From: Congregibacter brevis
GTDB lineage: Bacteria > Pseudomonadota > Gammaproteobacteria > Pseudomonadales > Halieaceae
DNA: 64,000 nucleotides
NCBI RefSeq assembly: GCF_045689245.1
Contig: NZ_CP136865.1
Span: 3,224,001-3,288,000, forward strand
Direction of reading: 5' to 3'
Position numbers and translations under genes: made by a program. Numbering within the stretch: position 1 is the first letter of the stretch; each line of letters starts with the position of its first letter. Of the stretch, positions 1 through 8,899 are shown in pieces. The notes under the pieces are model-generated. The model had not been told where the DNA came from and did no database searches. It saw only the letters and a program-made list of their open reading frames with translations.

Positions 1-321
1 CGGAGTCAGTCAGAACTCGATTACCTTCAGCGTTTGCTCGACGACGGACACGTTAGATCGGACCAAACTCGCGAGTTGCAGGCGATGGGCGTTGCTTTGG
101 GAGATCTCCTGGCTTCGGAGCTGGAAATGCAGTGGGTCGTCTATGAAGACATCAAGGGACGCAGTCGAGCGCTGCGCTTAGGAGAAACAGAGAACTATCT
201 CTTCCCGGTCACGATGATAGCCCGAAGATTCGAAGGCGGAGACAGAACGCCTGTCGAGGAGGTCTACCAACAAGCGTACGAAGCGATAGAGTCCGTGCGT
301 CCACCCCTACCCTTTCAATGA
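1..321 (+). CDS. DUF3806 domain protein, 5'-truncated by the window edge
   Basis: The reading frame is open from the first base, so the true start lies upstream; the first start-like codon inside the window is TTG at 34. About 106 residues are visible, ending in TGA at 319-321. Residues such as WVVYEDIKGRSRALRLGET and FPVTMIARR resemble the DUF3806 family, small soluble proteins of unknown function. It has no visible link to the lipid transport operon that starts 46 bases downstream. Family call moderate; function unknown. Confidence 0.55.
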   Translation, partial: RSQSELDYLQRLLDDGHVRSDQTRELQAMGVALGDLLASELEMQWVVYEDIKGRSRALRLGETENYLFPVTMIARRFEGGDRTPVEEVYQQAYEAIESVRPPLPFQ

Positions 322-367
322 CTGCTGAAACCTCAATCGACTCTATGTACCCACGGCTGCCCATCGA

Positions 368-1480
368 ATGAGCTCATCTGCTCAAGCCAATGTAAACGCC
401 GCAGGCAATCAACTACAACTCGGCGGTGACTGGGACACCACAGAGCTCCCCGATCTATCCTCAATGCTCGAGGACATGCTTAGGAGTGAGAGCGTGCTGA
501 GCATAGATGTGAGCGCGGTGAGCACCTGGAGCCCACGGCTTGAGGCGAAGCTACTACAACTCCAACGTATTGCACTGGCCAACGATAGGGACATTGAGTA
601 CATCGGCGCGCCCGAATCTCAAACCCAACTCATGAATCTGGCAACCGCTGTGGCGCCCTATAAAGGATCACCGGAGACTTCATCGGGCCTACTATCCATG
701 AAGCATCTGCGGCAGAGTCTGGCGGGAATCGGTGACGATCTCATTGAGTCGCTGGAGTTTCTCGGGGCCATCGGTATTGCCCTCTTCCGCGCGCTACTCG
801 GCCGTTCTGGCATGCGCCGCCGGGAGCTCATCGAGAGTCTGGCGCAGGCCGGCCCCCAAGCGATAGGGATTATTACTCTCACCAGCATACTTGTCGGCAT
901 GATCTTGGCGTACTTGGGAGCCGCTCAGCTTCAGCAGTTTGGCGCCGCAGTCTTTGTCGCCGATCTGGTAGCGATTGGCATGCTCAGGGAAATGGGAGCG
1001 CTCATGACCGCCGTGGTTATGGCGGGTCGAACGGGGGCAGCCTACGCGGCCCAGCTAAGCACCATGCAGAGTAATGAAGAAATCGATGCCATCAGTACGC
1101 TTGGCATCAATCCCATGGAGTTTCTCGTGGCTCCCAGAGTCCTGGCGCTGATTTTGATGATGCCGCTGCTAGTCGTCTATGCAGACGCACTGGGCATTTT
1201 GGGAGGCGCTGTGGTCGCGGGCGGTATGGGCGTGACACCTCTACAATACGTAAGCCAACTAGGCACAGCGATAACGCTAACGCACTTTTTTGTGGGTATT
1301 TTTAAGGGCTTCATTTTCGCCGCGCTGATCGCTACTGCGGGCTGTCGAGCAGGTATGAACGCCGGCAGAAACTCCGAAGCTGTGGGTCGAGCTACCACCG
1401 AAGCCGTAGTCACCGCCGTGGTGTATCTCATCGTCGCTGACGCGGGAATCAACATCCTTTGTCAGCTCTTGGGTATTTAG
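368..1480 (+). CDS. MlaE-family ABC transporter permease with N-terminal STAS-like domain
   Basis: Inner-membrane permease of an MCE-type lipid transporter, moving phospholipid or another lipid between inner and outer membranes. Residues 1 to about 110 look like a STAS domain (beta strand then helix, LSIDVSAVSTWSPRLEAKLL); the rest is the MlaE/YrbE permease with about five hydrophobic segments and the family sequence GMLREMGALMTAVVMAGRTG. Classical MlaE is about 260 residues with STAS supplied by separate MlaB; here both are in one 370-residue chain. First gene of a five-gene run with ATPase, MCE protein, lipoprotein and MscS channel. Substrate cannot be told from sequence. Confidence 0.88.
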   Translation: MSSSAQANVNAAGNQLQLGGDWDTTELPDLSSMLEDMLRSESVLSIDVSAVSTWSPRLEAKLLQLQRIALANDRDIEYIGAPESQTQLMNLATAVAPYKGSPETSSGLLSMKHLRQSLAGIGDDLIESLEFLGAIGIALFRALLGRSGMRRRELIESLAQAGPQAIGIITLTSILVGMILAYLGAAQLQQFGAAVFVADLVAIGMLREMGALMTAVVMAGRTGAAYAAQLSTMQSNEEIDAISTLGINPMEFLVAPRVLALILMMPLLVVYADALGILGGAVVAGGMGVTPLQYVSQLGTAITLTHFFVGIFKGFIFAALIATAGCRAGMNAGRNSEAVGRATTEAVVTAVVYLIVADAGINILCQLLGI

Positions 1481-1482
1481 TC

Positions 1483-2256
1483 ATGAGTGATCCCGTTATC
1501 AGTATCCGAGATCTCACCATGGCCTATGGCAGCCGTCTCATCCAGCAAGACGTCAGTTTTGATGTCATGCGCGGCGATATTTTCGTAATCATGGGCGGAT
1601 CCGGCTGCGGCAAGAGCACTCTGCTAAAGCACCTCTTGGGGCTATTAGAGCCCGCCAAGGGCAGTATTTCCTACGGTGATCAGAACTTCACTCTCGCGGG
1701 CCCCTCGGAACGTCAGGCACTGCGCCAACATTGGGGAATCACCTATCAATCGGGCGGCTTGATTAGCGCTATGACCCTGGCAGACAACGTCGCGCTGCCG
1801 CTAGAGCAATACAGTAACTACAGTAAAAATGATATTCAGGAGATTGTAGCGCTCAAACTGGCACTGGTGGGTTTGGATGGGTACCAGGACTTTTTGCCCG
1901 CCGAAATTTCCGGTGGAATGCGAAAACGTGCAGCGCTGGCGCGTGCAATTGCTCTCGACCCTGATATTCTCTTCTTTGACGAACCGTCTGCGGGCTTAGA
2001 TCCCATAAGTTCGCGCCGACTGGACGACCTCATATTGCAGCTCAAGGAGTCCACCGGCGCATCGGTTGTCATGGTGACACATGAATTGCCCAGCATCTTT
2101 GCCATCGCAAACAATGCGATATATCTCGACGCGGACAGCAAACGAATGATCGAAACCGGCAACCCAACCTGGATGCGTGAGCGCAGCGAACACGCGGTGG
2201 TGAGACAATTTTTGAACCGCGAGGCGCAACAAGCTGACGGAGGCTTACCCTCATGA
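1483..2256 (+). CDS. MlaF-like ABC transporter ATP-binding protein
   Basis: Cytoplasmic ATPase energising the MlaE-type permease. The Walker A motif GGSGCGKST, signature ISGGMRKRAALARA and Walker B ILFFDEPSAGLDP are all intact, followed by the switch His in VMVTHE. I start it at ATG 1483, two bases after the permease stop, giving 257 residues; the frame extends upstream to 1459, but that start would sit inside the permease gene. It overlaps the following MCE gene by four bases (ATGA), indicating translational coupling. MlaF-type ATPases are normally about 260-270 residues, so it is full length. Confidence 0.9.
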   Translation: MSDPVISIRDLTMAYGSRLIQQDVSFDVMRGDIFVIMGGSGCGKSTLLKHLLGLLEPAKGSISYGDQNFTLAGPSERQALRQHWGITYQSGGLISAMTLADNVALPLEQYSNYSKNDIQEIVALKLALVGLDGYQDFLPAEISGGMRKRAALARAIALDPDILFFDEPSAGLDPISSRRLDDLILQLKESTGASVVMVTHELPSIFAIANNAIYLDADSKRMIETGNPTWMRERSEHAVVRQFLNREAQQADGGLPS

Positions 2257-3221
2257 GCGAACGCAGAAGCAGCATTCTCGTCGGTGCTTTTGTCGTGGGC
2301 GCTCTAATCATCGCCACCGCAGGCGCATTGTTCTTCGCTGGAGGCGGACTTGGAACCACCAAAAGTCGCGTAGTGATGGTCTTTGATGGGTCACTCCGCG
2401 GCTTAACTATCGGCGCTCCCGTAGCCCTCCGCGGCGTGACTATCGGGCAAGTCACGGACATTGACCTCATCCTGGACGCGGATCGCGCAAGCGTCACCAT
2501 GATCGTTGAAGCTGAGATTAATCCTGACTCAATGAAACTGGTGGGTAGCGTTACCGAATCTATGCTCGGAGAACTTGTCGAGCGAGGACTCGCCGCACAG
2601 CTAAATACTCAAAGCCTCCTCACCGGTCTTTTATACGTCCAGTTGGATTTCCATCCTGACAAAGAAACCGCCGTTAGCAAGATCGACTCGATCCACCCCC
2701 AGATACCCACCATTCCAACAGAGCTGGAACAGCTGAGGCGCTCGCTGGAATCCATAGATTATGCAGCGATCGCAGAAAACGTCGACCGCATAGCCAATGG
2801 CCTGGACGAGCTTCTCAATAGCAGCGATATGCAGGCTTTACCCGGTTCTATGCGCAGCAGCCTCGCTGCACTGGAGACCGCCAGCAACAGTCTTACATCG
2901 ACACTGGAAGAGAATTCGCCCGCCCTCAAAGCATTTTTGGACGAGGGCACGAACACCGTGGCCACACTTAACAAGCAGCTACCGGAGATCACCAACTCGA
3001 TTGAGAGCTCATTACAACGCCTCGATGAGGCTCTGGTGTCAGCAAACAACAGCCTACAAGGTCTTGAAAAAGCAGCCGCACCTGACTCAGCGCCTCGCCG
3101 TCAGTTAAGTCAGGCCATGCAGGAAGTTACCTTGGCTGCCAGAGCCTTGCGTTCCCTCGCGCGTAGCCTCGAGGAGCATCCGGAATCGCTGCTTCGTGGC
3201 CGACCGGGAGATGAGTCATGA
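2253..3221 (+). CDS. MlaD-type MCE domain protein
   Basis: Periplasmic MCE protein anchored by one N-terminal transmembrane helix (residues about 8-30, ILVGAFVVGALIIATAGALF). The MCE domain follows (VVMVFDGSLRGLTIGAPVAL RG-type start, residues about 38-120). The C-terminal 170 residues are rich in long amphipathic helices, resembling the PqiB/YebT and long MlaD proteins that form helical tunnels across the periplasm. At 322 residues it is much longer than E. coli MlaD (183). Coupled by four-base overlaps to the ATPase gene before it and the lipoprotein gene after it. Confidence 0.87.
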   Translation: MSERRSSILVGAFVVGALIIATAGALFFAGGGLGTTKSRVVMVFDGSLRGLTIGAPVALRGVTIGQVTDIDLILDADRASVTMIVEAEINPDSMKLVGSVTESMLGELVERGLAAQLNTQSLLTGLLYVQLDFHPDKETAVSKIDSIHPQIPTIPTELEQLRRSLESIDYAAIAENVDRIANGLDELLNSSDMQALPGSMRSSLAALETASNSLTSTLEENSPALKAFLDEGTNTVATLNKQLPEITNSIESSLQRLDEALVSANNSLQGLEKAAAPDSAPRRQLSQAMQEVTLAARALRSLARSLEEHPESLLRGRPGDES

Positions 3222-3865
3222 TCCACAAGATCTTATTAACAGCCGCACTCTCCTTCTTGGCCGCCTGTGCACCCACCTCTATACAAATACAACACTTACA
3301 ACTGTCTGCAGGCGAAGCGCCGCTTGCGCAGGGTAGCCGCCCGATCATCGTCCTGGATCGTATCGATCTTCCAGACTATCTCTTGAGGGACGAGCTGCTG
3401 CATCGCGAGAGCAGCTTCTCCTTGCGCTACGACGCTGCCAGGCGTTGGGCCGAACCTTTAGACCTTGGTGTTCAACGTGTGCTGGGCCGCCGCTTGGAAA
3501 GTGCTCTGAACACCCAGCAGGTAATACTTTTCCCGGACGCCACCGCGGAAACTGTTGATTGGTGGCTCAGCGTCACGGTCACACATTTTGAAGCAACAGC
3601 TGCAACGGCAAAGATCGTCGCAGAGGGACGCTGGGAGCAAGACAATGACGACCTAAAGATTGTAGAGTCTGTGGTATTCGAAGACTCTCTACCTCTACGC
3701 TCGGGTGATGGAGAAGACATCGCCAAAGTCATGAGCGAGTTGCTGTGGAAGTTCGCTGACGAACTCGCAGCTGCTATCTCGGAACGACCCCTGATGCCCA
3801 ACGGCACCGCGGATCCAGAGCGAACCATCGATGTCGAAACCGTCATCGAAACTACACAGCAATGA
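3218..3865 (+). CDS. ABC-type transport auxiliary lipoprotein (PqiC/DUF330-like)
   Basis: Outer-membrane lipoprotein partner of the MCE system. The N-terminus is a signal peptide with lipobox (LTAALSFLAAC, Cys about residue 17). The body (residues about 30-190) has the pattern of the ABC-type transport auxiliary lipoprotein family (PqiC, formerly DUF330), for example IIVLDRIDLPDYLLRDELL. Length 215 is usual for the family. Four-base overlaps on both sides place it within one cotranscribed unit. It probably caps the MCE tunnel at the outer membrane; that role is inferred from PqiC. Confidence 0.82.
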   Translation: MIHKILLTAALSFLAACAPTSIQIQHLQLSAGEAPLAQGSRPIIVLDRIDLPDYLLRDELLHRESSFSLRYDAARRWAEPLDLGVQRVLGRRLESALNTQQVILFPDATAETVDWWLSVTVTHFEATAATAKIVAEGRWEQDNDDLKIVESVVFEDSLPLRSGDGEDIAKVMSELLWKFADELAAAISERPLMPNGTADPERTIDVETVIETTQQ

Positions 3866-4710
3866 AGGATATGATTATGGAATTCCTGCAAGATCCCGAA
3901 CAGTGGCTACCACTGGCGATAGAATATGGCACCGCTTTAGCGCTCGCCATCGTCATTTTTTACATCGGCCGCATGGTAGTTGGACGTGTTGTGAGCGTAT
4001 GCAATCGGGTAATGCTTAGCCGCGGCACCGATGAGACACTCGTCAATTTCGTGTGTTCCATATTGCGCTGGGTTGGCTTGCTGTTTGTCACCATTGCCGC
4101 ACTGAGCCGATTGGGCGTTGATACCTCGTCTCTGGTAGCGCTTCTGGGTGCCGCCGGCTTGGCCATTGGCCTTTCCTTGCAAAGCTCTCTGGGCAATTTT
4201 GCGGCAGGGGTTATGCTCATCATCTTCAAGCCCTTCAAAAAAGGCGACTTTGTTGAGGCTGCGGGGACTATGGGTGTTGTGGATACCATCGGCATATTCA
4301 CAACAACTATGACGACACCCGATAACAAAGAAATCATCGTGCCCAACGGTGGCATCATTGGCGGCAACATTACGAACTTTTCGGCCAAAGATACCCGCCG
4401 CGTCGATATGGTTTTTGGAATCTCCTATGGCGACAATTTACACGATGCAAAAACCATCCTTGAAGACATCATCAAGTCTGATTCCCGCGTGCTTGCAGAG
4501 CCCGCTCCGGTCATCACCGTGGGCGAACTAGCGGACTCAAGTGTAAATTTTCTCGTGCGTCCGTGGGTAAATGCCGCAGACTATTGGGCGGTTCTTTGGG
4601 AGACAACCGAAGCGGTAAAACTTCGCTTCGACGAAGCGGGTATCTCTATTCCGTTTCCTCAAATGGAGCTGCATATGCAGCGTCCTGAAGAGACACACGC
4701 CGCAGAGTAA
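3862..4710 (+). CDS. Small-conductance mechanosensitive channel, MscS family
   Basis: Integral inner-membrane channel that opens on membrane tension. Three transmembrane helices are visible (residues about 15-33, 58-80, 84-115); the pore helix has the Gly/Ala pattern GLAIGLSLQSSLGNFAAGVM and leads into the beta domain FKPFKKGDFVEA. Length 282 matches E. coli MscS (286). The start overlaps the lipoprotein stop (ATGA); a second in-frame ATG lies three codons later. Position at the end of the lipid-transport operon suggests cotranscription as an envelope stress module. Confidence 0.88.
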   Translation: MKDMIMEFLQDPEQWLPLAIEYGTALALAIVIFYIGRMVVGRVVSVCNRVMLSRGTDETLVNFVCSILRWVGLLFVTIAALSRLGVDTSSLVALLGAAGLAIGLSLQSSLGNFAAGVMLIIFKPFKKGDFVEAAGTMGVVDTIGIFTTTMTTPDNKEIIVPNGGIIGGNITNFSAKDTRRVDMVFGISYGDNLHDAKTILEDIIKSDSRVLAEPAPVITVGELADSSVNFLVRPWVNAADYWAVLWETTEAVKLRFDEAGISIPFPQMELHMQRPEETHAAE

Positions 4711-4716
4711 AGCGGA

Positions 4717-4742
4717 AGCCTGCCTACTGTATTCGGCAGGCC
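4717..4742. terminator. Hairpin between convergent mscS-like gene and sppA
   Basis: The arms GCCTGCC (4718-4724) and GGCAGGC (4735-4741) form a 7-bp stem with a 10-base loop exactly where the two convergent genes meet; it covers the last bases of sppA. No clear T-run follows on either strand, so it may only weakly terminate or act with Rho. Confidence 0.4.
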
Positions 4743-6550
4743 TCACAGCGCATGTAGAGGTGCCCCGGGTCGGCAAAGCTCTCGAGAAAATCGACGCTTT
4801 GCCGCACCGGCTCCAACAACGTTGCGATACCCGTGACAAGACCCGGCATAGTTAGCAGACGAGTCCCTCGCATGCTGTCGCTAAGCTGCTGCAGAAACAA
4901 TTCCCGAGGCGAAAACGCGGGCCCAATGCTAATAAGTCCGTATTCGTCAACACCAAGACCCGCCAGCTCTGCCGCTTGCTCCGCGGCGTAGTCTAAACTG
5001 CCCAGGCCGTCGATTAGCCCCGCATCCAGAGCGTCGCTAGCGCTCAACACCCTACCCTGTGCCAAGCCATCAAGAGTGTCCATGTCGATAGAGCGGCTTT
5101 CTGAGACGAGCGTGAGAAACTGTCCGTAAAGATCGTCTACGGACTGCTGCAGCACATCCGACAGTTCGGGATCCAAGGCACGATCTGGACGCAGAGCACC
5201 TGCAAGTTTTGTAGTACCAACACCGTCAGTTTGAATTCCCCCCTTTGCCATAAGACGCTCGACGGTAGGAAAGGCTGCGAACACGCCAATACTTCCCGTA
5301 ATCGTTGTAGGCGTAGCGAAAATACGATCGGCGGCGGTGGAAATGTAGTACCCCCCGGACGCCGCAATACTCCCCATGCTCACAACTACGGGCATGCCGG
5401 TTTCACGGATGCGCTCCATTTCCGATCGAATAATTTCCGAGGCAAAGACGCTTCCACCACCGGTGTTTACTCGCAGCACGAGTGCTCTAACACCATCTCG
5501 CGCCGCGGTGTCGCGAAGAAGCCGAGACAGGGTTTCCGAGCCGATAGTCCCGGGAGGCTGATCGCCCGGAAGCATGTTCCCCTGAGCGGTAACGATCGCC
5601 ACTTTGGGCAATGAGGGCTCGGCAAGAATCGGGCGCATCCGACTTATGTACTGTCCAAAGGGTATAGCTGCATACCTGCCGTTTTTATCCTGCGCGCCCA
5701 CAAGTGAGGTTACGTACTTATTCTGTTGCGAGCGATCCAGAAGCTCATCTACCAAACCGGCTTCCAAAGCAAGACGTCCTGCATTTCCACCAGCATCGCG
5801 AAGCCGTTCAGGGAAGTTATTCAGCAGCGCGTTAAGGGCATCGGGCTCAAGGTCTCGACGAGATCCAACCGCCTCGCCGTAGGCAGCCCAGAGGTCATTG
5901 AGCCAAGCCCGAGTAACGTCTCGCTCTCCCGGCGACATATCATTGCGTAAAAACGGTTCTGCAATACTTTTGTACTCACCCGCTCTGAATACATGCATCG
6001 TGACCGAGAGCTTCTCCAGTGCATCAGCAAAGTAGTTGATGTAAACGCTAAACCCCTCCAGCGCCACCCCGCCAAAGGGATGCAACAAAAGCGTATCTGC
6101 CTCCACGGCCAGACGGTACTGGTCCTGCGTGTAATAGTCACCGACAGCCACCACTGGTTTACCGCTCTCCCGAAAGCGCGCTATGGCCTCCGCAAGCTCG
6201 GTGGTTTTACTTTGACCAATGGACACCAAACCGCCCAACTGAAGAACCAGCGCAGAAATGCGCTCGTCCTCTCGCGCAAGTTCAACGCTATCGATAAGAT
6301 CCATGAGAAGCGTTTCCCTGCTCGTCGGATCCTGTTCAAAAATGAGGGCGGCTGCCTCTATCTGGCTGCGCTCATCCACTACGCGGCCCGTTGGATCAAG
6401 AACCAGAGCTGCTCGCTCCGGAAGAGGCTCTGGCTTCCCCGTGAAAGTTACCCACAAGACCACCAACACCAAAATGAATATCAGGTTAGCCAGCGCTAAA
6501 CGCAGAATCGTCAGTCCACGCCACAGCGAAAGAAAAATACGTTTAATCAA
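4724..6550 (-). CDS. sppA: Signal peptide peptidase SppA, 67K type
   Basis: Membrane-bound serine protease that degrades signal peptides after their release. One N-terminal transmembrane helix (residues about 10-35) precedes two tandem S49 peptidase domains. The catalytic Lys lies in FRAGEYKSIAEP (N-terminal domain) and the nucleophile Ser in GSIAASGGYYIS (C-terminal domain), matching the Ser/Lys dyad of E. coli SppA. Length 608 compares with 618 for E. coli. It is followed downstream by a convergent MscS gene and preceded by the DUF2069 gene with a 6-base gap, so probably cotranscribed with DUF2069 and wrbA. Confidence 0.93.
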   Translation of the reverse strand: MIKRIFLSLWRGLTILRLALANLIFILVLVVLWVTFTGKPEPLPERAALVLDPTGRVVDERSQIEAAALIFEQDPTSRETLLMDLIDSVELAREDERISALVLQLGGLVSIGQSKTTELAEAIARFRESGKPVVAVGDYYTQDQYRLAVEADTLLLHPFGGVALEGFSVYINYFADALEKLSVTMHVFRAGEYKSIAEPFLRNDMSPGERDVTRAWLNDLWAAYGEAVGSRRDLEPDALNALLNNFPERLRDAGGNAGRLALEAGLVDELLDRSQQNKYVTSLVGAQDKNGRYAAIPFGQYISRMRPILAEPSLPKVAIVTAQGNMLPGDQPPGTIGSETLSRLLRDTAARDGVRALVLRVNTGGGSVFASEIIRSEMERIRETGMPVVVSMGSIAASGGYYISTAADRIFATPTTITGSIGVFAAFPTVERLMAKGGIQTDGVGTTKLAGALRPDRALDPELSDVLQQSVDDLYGQFLTLVSESRSIDMDTLDGLAQGRVLSASDALDAGLIDGLGSLDYAAEQAAELAGLGVDEYGLISIGPAFSPRELFLQQLSDSMRGTRLLTMPGLVTGIATLLEPVRQSVDFLESFADPGHLYMRCEACRIQ

Positions 6551-6556
6551 AAGACT

Positions 6557-6958
6557 CTAAACCTCGGATATCGCGCCAGCGTCACTCAGAGCCTGCAACT
6601 CCCGAGAACGCTGACGCACGTAAAACATTGAGCAAAGAAACAACAATATCACCGCACCGAGCTCGGCCTGCGCACGAAGGCTACCCGGTTCAGCAAAAAG
6701 TCGCAGTGTTGCAAATACAAAATAAAGAAGGCTCACAAACGCAAGCCAGGTATAGCTTCTTAAGTGATCGCGAAGCATTCCAGGTATCAGAATAAGCAGC
6801 GGCGTGAACCAAAAGAACAGCAAAACGGCGGGAACAGAGCGCTGCCACGCATCCAAGAGCTGAGTACCCAAAAGCAACAGTAAACCTAGCCACGTTCCCA
6901 ACCAGATTCGTAGCACAACTGAACCTCTGGCAGTTGAGCTCACTTGCTCCGTACTCAC
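6557..6958 (-). CDS. DUF2069 family inner-membrane protein
   Basis: A 133-residue membrane protein with four hydrophobic segments (around residues 18-35, 40-57, 68-88 and 96-112). Pattern and the position next to wrbA match the DUF2069 family, commonly found beside wrbA/arsC in gammaproteobacteria; function unknown. Its start overlaps the end of wrbA by four bases. Second gene of the leftward wrbA-DUF2069-sppA run. Confidence 0.75.
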   Translation of the reverse strand: MSTEQVSSTARGSVVLRIWLGTWLGLLLLLGTQLLDAWQRSVPAVLLFFWFTPLLILIPGMLRDHLRSYTWLAFVSLLYFVFATLRLFAEPGSLRAQAELGAVILLFLCSMFYVRQRSRELQALSDAGAISEV

Positions 6959-7554
6959 GCGAGGCGCTCTGCTGTGAGCGCTACTCGTCGCCCCAGAGCC
7001 CGGCAGAGCTGTAGCTCAGTATCATCAATGGCCCGCGATCCATCAGCGCCGGACCAATGCGTTGCACCATAAGGTGTACCTCCAGACCTCGTAGTCATCA
7101 AGCCGGCTTCACTGTAAGGCAACCCCATAATCAGCATACCGTGGTGCAAAAGAGGCAGCTGCATGGACAACAAGGTGCTTTCCTGGCCGCCGTGCAAACT
7201 TGCCGTGGAAGTAAAGACCGCAGCGGGCTTGTTTATCATGGAACCACTGAGCCAAAGATCAGAGGACTGATCGATAAAGTACTTGAGCGGCGCAGCCATG
7301 TTGCCAAAGCGAGTGGGCGATCCCATAACCAGTCCGCTGCAATTCCGCATATCATCCATACTGCAATAGGGTGGACCATCTTCAGGCACACTGTCAGCGC
7401 TCTGCTCAGTCTCTGCAGAAACGGGGGCAACCGTGCGTAGTCGAGCCTCGAACCCTGCCACGCTACTCACCCCCCGTGCGACCATGCGTGCCATGGCCTC
7501 GGTACTACCTTGCCGACTGTAGTAAAGAACTAAAATATAGGCAGAATCGGGCAT
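6955..7554 (-). CDS. wrbA: WrbA-type NAD(P)H:quinone oxidoreductase
   Basis: Flavodoxin-fold FMN enzyme that reduces quinones by two electrons, limiting semiquinone radicals. The FMN phosphate-binding loop is YYSRQGSTEAMA near the N-terminus and the WrbA-type segment SPTRFGNMAAPLKYFIDQ follows at about residue 85. I place the start at ATG 7554 (MPDSAYILVL), giving 199 residues, the usual WrbA length; the frame continues upstream to 7602 but adds an unusual 16-residue tail. Divergent from the YihY-type gene across about 100 bases. Confidence 0.87.
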   Translation of the reverse strand: MPDSAYILVLYYSRQGSTEAMARMVARGVSSVAGFEARLRTVAPVSAETEQSADSVPEDGPPYCSMDDMRNCSGLVMGSPTRFGNMAAPLKYFIDQSSDLWLSGSMINKPAAVFTSTASLHGGQESTLLSMQLPLLHHGMLIMGLPYSEAGLMTTRSGGTPYGATHWSGADGSRAIDDTELQLCRALGRRVALTAERLA

Positions 7555-7660
7555 AAAAAGAAGCGCTTTGCTAAGGGTGAGACAGGCCTCAGAGTATAGC
7601 AAAATGGGCTTACTACTCTCGGCCGTGCTTCCTGATCGAGCTTTCTGCGATAATCATCCT

Positions 7661-8881
7661 ATGGAAACTTCTCTTAATCGTTTACAGAAGCTGCAGCGGC
7701 GCGGTCTCTATCTCGCCGCTCGTTATAAAACAGATCGCTGCCGCGACTCCGCCGCCGCTCTGACCTACATGTCGCTTTTTGCTCTCGTCCCTCTTCTGAC
7801 AGTGCTTTACACCATGGCTTCTGCGGTTCCCGCGTTTCAGGGGCTGGAATCTAATATTCAGGAGCTGATGTTTGACAACCTGGTACCTGAGACATCAGCA
7901 GGTATCGAGGAATACCTCTCAGATTTTTCGAGGCAAGCAAAGAACCTCACAGGATTCGGTATCGCCTTCCTGATTGTTACTGCGATCTTAATGCTGCGAA
8001 ACATTGAGCAGGCTTTCAACCTGATTTGGCGCACTCGCGGTAATCGCAGTACCGTTTCGAGCTTCCTACTCTATTGGGCGATTTTGTCCCTCGCTCCGGT
8101 AACCATTGGTTTGGGCCTTGGTGTGAGCACTTTTTTGGCCTCCTTTGCGGGGCGGCTCGAAGAGTGGGACATCATAGGGATTGGCGCCCTCCTATTGCGC
8201 ATGCTGCCTTTTTTCCTTCAGGTCATGGGCTTTACTCTGGTCTACGCGGCAGTGCCTAACTGTCGCGTACCGGTTAAGCATGCCTTTGTGGGCGGAGTCA
8301 TCGCCGCGACAAGCTTTAACATCGCACGAGCTCTCTTCACCAAATTGGTTTCAGGATCCAGTATCACGTTTATCTATGGCGCGTTTGCCGCTGTACCGCT
8401 CTTCCTCCTTTGGATTTACATCTCCTGGAACATCGTCCTTGTGTCCGCAATCGTTGTGCACAGCCTGTCAGCCTATCAAAGCGAGGCTCAGTCGCGACGA
8501 CCACTGCTTATCAAGGGACTGGAGGTGCTCGAGACTCTCTGGCAAAGGCAATCCAAAGGCTTACCCCTCAAAGAACTGGACCTGCTGAGCGGAAGGAAGC
8601 TCTCAGTAGACGCCGAGAGTTGGCAACAGCTACGTGATTGCTTTTTGAAACACCGCATCATCGCCAAAGACGAACGGGGGCATTACCTCCTCGCCAGGGA
8701 CTTGCACAGCGTACCCCTATGGCAGGTTCAGCAATGGTTGGACACCGAAGGAGAACTTTCCATCGCGGCCAGAGAAAGCATGCCGGACTGGGAACAACGC
8801 GCCATTAAACTTCTCGATGAACAGCAGCAGGGTATTCGAGAACATATGGATGTCCCTCTCGCGACACTCTTTGAACGCTAA
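7661..8881 (+). CDS. YihY/RBN family inner-membrane protein
   Basis: Polytopic membrane protein with about six helices in residues 30-290 and a C-terminal cytoplasmic part of about 110 residues. Motifs such as SAAALTYMSLFALVPLL and the IYISWNIVLVSA region are typical of the YihY family (once misnamed ribonuclease BN). Function is not established; proposed roles include transport. I start it at ATG 7661 (METSLNRLQ), giving 406 residues; the open frame extends further upstream to 7568 but overlaps the divergent wrbA promoter region. Family YihY of E. coli is 290 residues; the longer C-terminus is common in marine gammaproteobacteria. Confidence 0.85.
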   Translation: METSLNRLQKLQRRGLYLAARYKTDRCRDSAAALTYMSLFALVPLLTVLYTMASAVPAFQGLESNIQELMFDNLVPETSAGIEEYLSDFSRQAKNLTGFGIAFLIVTAILMLRNIEQAFNLIWRTRGNRSTVSSFLLYWAILSLAPVTIGLGLGVSTFLASFAGRLEEWDIIGIGALLLRMLPFFLQVMGFTLVYAAVPNCRVPVKHAFVGGVIAATSFNIARALFTKLVSGSSITFIYGAFAAVPLFLLWIYISWNIVLVSAIVVHSLSAYQSEAQSRRPLLIKGLEVLETLWQRQSKGLPLKELDLLSGRKLSVDAESWQQLRDCFLKHRIIAKDERGHYLLARDLHSVPLWQVQQWLDTEGELSIAARESMPDWEQRAIKLLDEQQQGIREHMDVPLATLFER

Positions 8882-8899
8882 ATTCTGAGCACTGAAGTC

